A stretch of 64,000 nt of DNA from Xiphias gladius. Its lineage: Eukaryota > Chordata > Actinopteri > Istiophoriformes > Xiphiidae. Positions 41,274 to 64,000 of the stretch are shown here, piece after piece. The notes under the pieces are model-generated. The model was not told the DNA's origin. It searched no databases and saw nothing but the letters and a program-made list of their open reading frames with translations. Position 1 is the first letter of the stretch; the number at the start of each line of letters is the position of its first letter. The stretch covers positions 20,490,939 to 20,554,938 of the forward strand of contig NC_053413.1 in assembly GCF_016859285.1 (NCBI RefSeq), given 5' to 3'. The translations under genes and the position numbers were made by a program.

Positions 41274-41863
41274 GCAAGGAGGCAACCCAACCGCAGTCGT
41301 CGGAGTCAGGTTCTGTCAGACTCATATTTCCACGATTGGTCCGTGGAAATATGTGACATCATCTTTCGCCAACAAAGCCCCGCCCACGTCAAACTGGACT
41401 TAAGCTCACGGACAGGAAAAAAAACAGCAGTGAGTTGTGATGACAACTATGCCATTGTCGTGACAGCTGTTGAAGACTGCGAGATGAGATGGTTGAAAGC
41501 CCCGGAAAAAGCATTTCCTGCAAATATAGTGTTCATGTCTGTCACTTACAGCATGCAGCTGGGCAACAGTGTCCCTATTAGCATTCATTAGCAGCACATA
41601 AATGTTTAATAAGTAATTTTAAACACACCATAAGGTAGTTGTAAGCAGACATAAGGACATTTTAAGTGCTTATTAATGTGCAGTATTTTTCAGCAATTAT
41701 AACTCCTCAAATAAAGACTATTATTTATTATTCAATATTTAATATTGTTACAACGGTGCTTGACTCTGTTGTCATCCATCAAGTTTATACATTAGCCTCC
41801 ACCCATTAGTACCCATAGGAGGATTTACAGTTGTTGACATATTAATAAACACTTACACTACCG

Positions 41864-42654
41864 GTCCAATTTTTTAGGACCCCCCCCATTTTTCCAGTTT
41901 TTATTGAAATTTCAGCAGCTCAAGTCCAGTGAAAAACCTTACACGGTGCAAAGGTAAGCAGTAAACTGTCCATGGTAAAAAACAAAACAAGAAAAAGTTT
42001 AGGTCATCAAAAACTGAAAAATCATGTAAATTTAATTGAAAACAAGAAAATGAAGACTTGAAAGTTAATGCAAACAATTCCTACAGGTGCCCCAACTTTT
42101 TACTGATGACTCACAAACCCTCTGTCTGTACAAAGGCCCTGCTGGAACAAACTCTGTTACTTCACCCTCTGATGCATTATTAGGACAATACTGCACAGCA
42201 GGAAGTAGTTCTGTATATTGCTATCAGAATGGTGAGAAAAAGACAAGTAACAAAGGAAAAAAGACTAGTCGGTCAGGGGTTCATCCTTCAGCAAGATAAC
42301 GAACCAAAACTTTAGAAGAAAAGAACTAGACGGTGGCTTCACACGATGGAAGACCAGCACCGTCTCCAGACATAAACCCCACGGAGCAGGTTTGGGATGA
42401 ACTGGACAGAAGTTGAAAGCAAAGCAACCTGCAAGTACATCACATATGTGGAAACCTCTGCAACTTTCTGAACAATTTCTCATTGTCCATTGCATAAGGA
42501 ACGCCCCAAGTGTGTTCGGCTGCCAAATGAGTCAAAAGGGTTTAAGTTTCCATGAATCCTTAAAAAAACAAAACAAAACAAAACATTACATTACGTAAAT
42601 CTCAGTGACGCTTTGAAAAATGGAGGTGTTCTAAAACTTCTGACTGGTTGTGTA
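41864..42654 (+). mobile_element. Internally deleted Tc1-like element with inverted repeats
   Basis: The left end TACACTACCGGTCCAATTTT and following CCCCATTTTTCC pair with the right end GAAAAATGGAGGTGTTCTAA...TTGTGTA. Between them are relics of a Tc1 transposase C-terminus: ILQQDNEPK near 42284 and EQVWDELDRS-like and KQPASTSHMWK blocks near 42385-42450, in broken frames. It is about 790 bases, half a full-length element, and a different subfamily from the 19.8 kb copy. Confidence 0.8.
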
Positions 42655-43193
42655 TATCTGCTTGCAACTACATTATAGTGCGTTAGAAACCATTTATTAA
42701 ATGTTTATATACTGTGTACATGTTAAATTCGGGGAGTTAGAGTAAAGATTTACCCGAAGCAGATTACGAACACTGGTTTTGGGGACCTTTCATAAAATAG
42801 GAGGGGGTGGATATCTTTTAGAATTCGTAGCTACACCCCTGCAAACACACACATACTGAACCACACACACTTTCGAGTATCTGAACATTAGGTTGCATCG
42901 CTGGAACAAGAAGCTCTTAGAATGCCTTGAAACAAAGGAAAAATGATAAAGAACTAAGAGTATAGCGTTCATACATGAGGAAATATTTTTGGGCAGAATA
43001 ACGGGCAACATTCCCGGTAATAGGAGATAAAGTGAGACAAAGTTTGCTGGTGTCCCCACGGGCGAAAGGCAAAAGAACAAACTTCAACTACAAAAGATGT
43101 ATCAGTCAACAATTTAACTATTCGCATTTTGTAAAATACAGCGTCAAGAAAACTTCACAAGCCAGGATTTGTACAAAAACCCAATTATTTAAC
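42655..43193. other. Intergenic DNA between the Tc1-like element and the PTPRF 3' end
   Basis: No gene or named repeat recognised. Short AT-rich and CA-rich stretches only. Confidence 0.4.
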
Positions 43194-45131
43194 TTTATTA
43201 ACATCAATGTTTTTTCTTTTTCATCAACAGTTTCTTTTTAAATTCCAGTTCTTTATCAACAAATAGAAAACAGACTGTGTGTACAACAGATCGAACCCCT
43301 ACAGCACTAAGCATTCACAAGGTAAAAATGAACATTTTTGTTTTTCGCCAGCGTTTTCAAGTCCCCCCTCCCTCCCACCGCCGTCTCCACCACCACCACC
43401 ACCACTACTATAACGTTTAGGCCTCTCGGATCAGACGCTCCGTCCTGCAGCTCATGTGGGAGAAGATGTGTGCTTGAGTAGTGTGAAGGCCTGTGCTGAG
43501 TGAGGAGTCATCTATTTTGATGGGTGGGGTGGGGGTTTGTGCTGTTTTTGCTCATTCAGATGGACAACCAGCTGTCGAAGTTACTATGGCATTACAGTAG
43601 ATACAACGGTGTTTCCATTAATACACACTCTAGGACAGCAGGCTCTCTGCAGTGTCTCTAGGGTTGGTAGATCAGCAGAATTAATCCTTTTAACAATATA
43701 CTTTTGAAGCTGTGTATATATCTATGTGTAATTGTACATATATATAATCAATCATAATTATATTTATATATCTATATATATATATATATATCTATATATA
43801 GATATATAGATATATATATCTATATATATGCTTATAGTTCTATTTCTGTATAAAATAATATCAGGTTTCAGTCCAAAGGGCTGAGTCTCTTTCCCTCTAG
43901 TAGGAAGGGTTGATTCTGTACAGGTGCCAGTGTTGATGGCTCTACTCCTCAGCCCATATGAACCACTTCTGCTCCTCTCAGTGTGTGTGGTTCAACTCCA
44001 GCAAACTGACCAGGCTAATGGGCAGCGAGGAGATGGGAGGGACTTGAAGAGCATTTATATTCAGAGATCAGGGAGTTTATTTTCTGTCAACTACCCTTTG
44101 GGTATAAAAGTCTGTTTTCCTCAGGTAATTTCTCCGCCGTGGAGTATGAAGGCCTCAATGCCATAGGCTTCTGATGAAAAACAAACAAACAAACAAAAAC
44201 AACATAGAAATCATGTGCTTTCCATTTCTGTACACCTCTTATTTAGTCTCTTGTTAGCTAATTCACTTGTTTTTTAATTAGCTAACATGTTTACAGAAGG
44301 ACAACTCTATCAAGTGTGTGTGCTCTGGAATCAATTTTCTCAAAGCTGAGTTGTTATTTGTTTTTGTTTTTTAAATCGGAAACTGCAAATGAAAAGGCAA
44401 TTTTTTTGATGTATTGAACTGAAAAAGACCAAACACAATGTATATGACACATAAAATGAATAAAACAATAATGTCATGTGATAAAAGAAATCTGACAGCA
44501 GCTCAGAGAACAGTGGTCCTCCCGTATTAGTATCTAGGAACGTGTTAAAAATACATGTCCCTTGTGCTAAAGTACCCTAAGATAAAAATAAAAAAGTACC
44601 GATTATGAAAATAATGCATGCCCGAGGCTGGGCCGTTTAAGACAGAAGAAATGACTGATGTTAAAGTGATACTTAAAAACATCAAAAAAGTACCATATAC
44701 TAAACAATAACATTTGACATAATGATTCATAATATTTGACGATTAAACTAACAAAAAAACAGAGAGAATGCTCTCTTAGTGCTACCAGTAGCCTTTGACA
44801 ATCAGGGAGGTTTGGCTTCGACAGAGCAGAGAGGCGAGCTGCCAGTCTGCTCTGTCGCATCTGTACAAGAGTTGTCCTATTTTTCCATAGTCACTGTAAT
44901 GTTTCCATTATTATTTTTAAAGCAAAAATATCATGTGGTTGGTAAAGTTGGCGTGGATCTCTGTGATTGGTTGAACCCGTCGCTGGGTCTGCAAGCACGT
45001 CCTACTCTCCTCCCCTCCGGTAGCTGCGAGGGGTTGGGTTTTAGGGGGTCAAGTGAGTGGATGGTGGCTGAGATGGGACACTTGGCACACTCCTGAGAGG
45101 TTTGACCGGGGAGGCTGCTCAGAGGGAGTGG
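43194..45131 (-). other. ptprf: PTPRF 3' UTR (putative)
   Basis: Follows the stop codon on the minus strand to an AATAAA at 43199-43194, with another at about 44082-44077. It contains an AT microsatellite at 43760-43830 and a GGT-trinucleotide stretch (plus-strand ACC) near 43391-43410. The extent is inferred from poly(A) signals. Confidence 0.45.
43760..43830. repeat. (TATA/TATC)n palindromic microsatellite
   Basis: Alternating TA with interspersed TC and GA units, self-complementary over much of its length. Confidence 0.9.
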
Positions 45132-61499
<16,368 letters not shown>

Positions 61500-63859
61500 C
61501 TGGGAGAGAGCGAACAAGGGAAAGATGGAGAGAAAACGATTATAAGAGAGTGGACAGAGAGACACATAGCGAAGAAAAGCAAAGATAGGAAAATAAAAGC
61601 ACAAAGGGAGGCTCTTAAGTATAACATATATAACTGTCATCCATTCAACAGCAGTATCCTTCGGACAACAAGGCCTTTAAATGGAACATATGCCCACATA
61701 AAGTATCTTGAAAAGCCGGTGTAGAGTGCTACAGGTAAGTGGATTTATATTGTGTGGGACACTGTGCGGGTTGAGGCTATCAGTTAACAAAGCACCATAT
61801 TGCTGGCTACACTGCAACTGCTGTTGGTGCATTAACAGGTGAATTATTTGCATGACATTTGATATCTTGAATGCTAATGAAGCAAAAATATAAGGGCATT
61901 TGTTTCACTCAAATCATCATCATGATCGACTGAGCCAAGATAACCAAATATTTCTCCAATTTCTAAAACCCAACATGATGGGAATGAATTGGTTTTAACT
62001 GGCAGTTGAATAAGTGTTTTGCTGTAACCATTGTCCCGATGATTCCTCTCATTCTCTGTCTTTCTTTCTTTTCTCATCTTCTGTTTCTGTTGACTTTTTT
62101 TGTTTCATCCTCTCCCTTTCAGCTTCTCTGTTTCTAACCCTTTTCATCTTACGTCATTTGTCTCTTGGGCTAAGACGACAGTAGACTGCATCCATATTGA
62201 TCTGGGGAGATATGTGACAGCCTCCTATCCCTTGGCTCAATAATGTCACAGAGTCTCTTGTTATTCTGTATCGATCCCCCTCAGCTCACACCGGAACCAC
62301 ATCCACTAATTCCCCAGACCTTTTGCCTCGCAAATCCAGCAGGACTCAGAACAAGACCTTTCGAAATTCCTTCACTTACTTAATGTGGCTTTAGCACTAA
62401 TTTAATAATTAGAGGTTATTTTATGTCAAAACTTGACAGTTCAAACATAATAATAATAATTATTGGATAAATGATAAAATAAAGGGTGCAAGGTGAAGCC
62501 TCGAGAGAATCTCAAAATAGTATAGTGTAATAGTGTTGTCCTGGCATTGTACTAAGCTACACATGAGGCCAGTGTGGTTTGCCCTACAATAACAATCAAA
62601 ATATTGTCAGTTAATTTGTAAATCACAGGTTCAGCAAATTGGCTTTCAATACTCTCCTCATACAACAGTAACGTTTTAGCTCTCACTATATTGTCATACG
62701 GAGTGAAGTGACACCCACAGCCATATTTAATTAAAAATATGGCATAAAAGTTATAAACAAGCTATTTTAGATCAGACTATTTTGGTTTTCAGAGAACGCT
62801 ATGTACATGCTATTTGACTTTGAACAAGATATTAAAAATGTGGAGTGCTCATATGCAAGAAACTTCTACTACAACTCCAAATTGTTCATTGTCAACAGTC
62901 CTGTGGGCATAGGCCTATTGCTGGTGATGAGCAGTTTCTCTGTCCATGCCTGCCAGTATGAAGAGAAAGATTTCATTTGCAGTCAAAACATGTCATATCC
63001 ATTTGAGAGCTCGACTAACACCATGGGCACACTAGACTGATGACAACTAGCAAACAAGTAAGGTAGGGATGGTAGGAAGAGGTGAGGAGCAAGCGCCGAA
63101 GGTATTATCACCGACACACTGGAAATGCTTTCAAATGAACATAATGATAGTGCTATGACGACTGCAGCGTGATATTGCTTCCTGCGATAAAAAGACTGTC
63201 AGGGGGAGCTGCAGCATGTCTGATTGACAAATTCTGCTCATTACCCAGTGTGCTCATCGCTCACTGTGATGCGGATTGGCGTTGGTGGTAAAGAAAGTGT
63301 CAGGCGGCCTAAAACATCAGGGAGAGGAAGCGGTGAAGCCTCTACAAATCCTGTGCCTTGGGGTAAGGCACAACAGGAGCAGCCGGCGAACGTGACTGTG
63401 ACAAACCGCCATCAGCTCTGCCACAGCGCCTCGGCTGGCACAAAGACGGGCGGCCATCTGCCGGGCATGGAGGGGGTCTTCCCTGGCTTGGAATGACTGG
63501 TGCATGGAGGGAATGGAGCCGGGCTGGTTGCCTACAGTCATACAAGCAACTTCTCTGGCTTGATTCGTTTACACTAACTCAACAGGCCGGGAGGGCAATG
63601 TGCTGGAGAGGCACTGAGCAACACAAGAAAGCACTTAATTGAGTGCATATTTTTACCAAGGCCTAATTATCTCCCCAGTTAGCTGTTAATTTCACAGTGA
63701 ACCACATCAAAAATCTATTACAATTATATACTATATTGTAAAATGTGCAACTCTGCATACAAACATACAATGTATATTTTGTCATGCATTATAATGGCCC
63801 CTTCTTACGGATTTTATTAAAGACCATACTTTTTCTGTGTTTTATTCTATCCTCATTGT
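61500..63859. other. PTPRF intron, nothing recognised
   Basis: Upstream of the first visible phosphatase exon; no further PTPRF exon detected. Short frames at 63224-63545 on both strands overlap each other in a GC-richer patch and match nothing known. Confidence 0.45.
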
Positions 63860-64000
63860 TATCGGTATAACACAATACAATCAAGAAACTACATCCTCCA
63901 AAATTACCATGAAGTTGAATAAAGATTTCAATAAAAAGTGAACAACATAACCTTCTTGAAGGTAGGATTTATGCATGGCTGTTGTATCAGAATGCATTAG
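63860..64000. repeat. Inverted-repeat element family, copy 3, cut by the window end
   Basis: ACACAATACAATC, CATCCTCCAAAATTACCATG, AAGTTGAATAAAG, CTTGAAGGTAGGATTTATGC and AATGCATTAG follow the same order as 4365-4515. The element continues past base 64000. Confidence 0.65.

Noticed and set aside
41247..41591. 114-codon plus-strand frame beginning at the second X-box
   Set aside because: No family resemblance. The sequence is better explained as an upstream region of larp6b with a motif duplication and hairpin.

Overview
The window is vertebrate nuclear DNA, most likely from a teleost fish, probably a percomorph (inference). Introns have GT-AG borders, the DNA between exons is AT-rich and full of microsatellites, and the dispersed repeats are teleost types: Tc1-like transposons, small inverted-repeat elements and L2-like LINE tails. 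Four protein-coding loci can be read exon by exon with consistent splice phases.

Layout. (1) 49-4648, plus strand: the last seven coding exons of RANBP3, then its 3' UTR to about 5.35 kb. (2) 5.3-28.5 kb: a gene-poor stretch holding a LINE fragment, an inverted-repeat element with an internal duplication (8.4-9.2 kb), two copies of a teleost repeat (10.5 and 15.9 kb), a decayed multi-exon coiled-coil gene on the minus strand (12.8-13.7 kb), a perfect 20-bp hairpin (14.6 kb) and a dead Tc1-like transposon with its inverted repeats (19.76-21.27 kb). (3) 28561-29815, minus: both coding exons of a neurturin-type GDNF-family ligand. (4) 29.8-38.9 kb: intergenic, no gene recognised. (5) 38998-40396, minus: a complete three-exon LARP6-type gene, probably the teleost larp6b paralogue. 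Upstream of it lie two X-box-like motifs and a second Tc1-like fossil (41.86-42.65 kb). (6) 43.2-61.5 kb, minus: the 3' part of a LAR-type receptor tyrosine phosphatase, with eleven coding exons covering both phosphatase domains and the stop codon. Paralogue-specific residues point to PTPRF rather than PTPRS or PTPRD. Its upstream exons lie beyond base 64000; 61.5-64 kb is intron.

The four genes do not form a pathway: a Ran-binding export cofactor, a RET/GFRalpha ligand, an RNA-binding protein and a receptor phosphatase. In human, RANBP3 and NRTN are on 19p13.3, PTPRF is on 1p34 next to another GDNF-family gene (ARTN), and LARP6 is on 15q. The window is therefore best read as a piece of an ancient paralogon sorted differently in fish.

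No bacterial-type system, CRISPR array, rRNA or tRNA was seen. The most noteworthy points are loss of canonical La-motif RNA-contact residues in the LARP6-type protein, the decayed coiled-coil gene, two long perfect hairpins in non-coding DNA, a three-copy inverted-repeat family that includes intron insertions in RANBP3 and PTPRF, and an aromatic-to-serine change in the second phosphatase domain.
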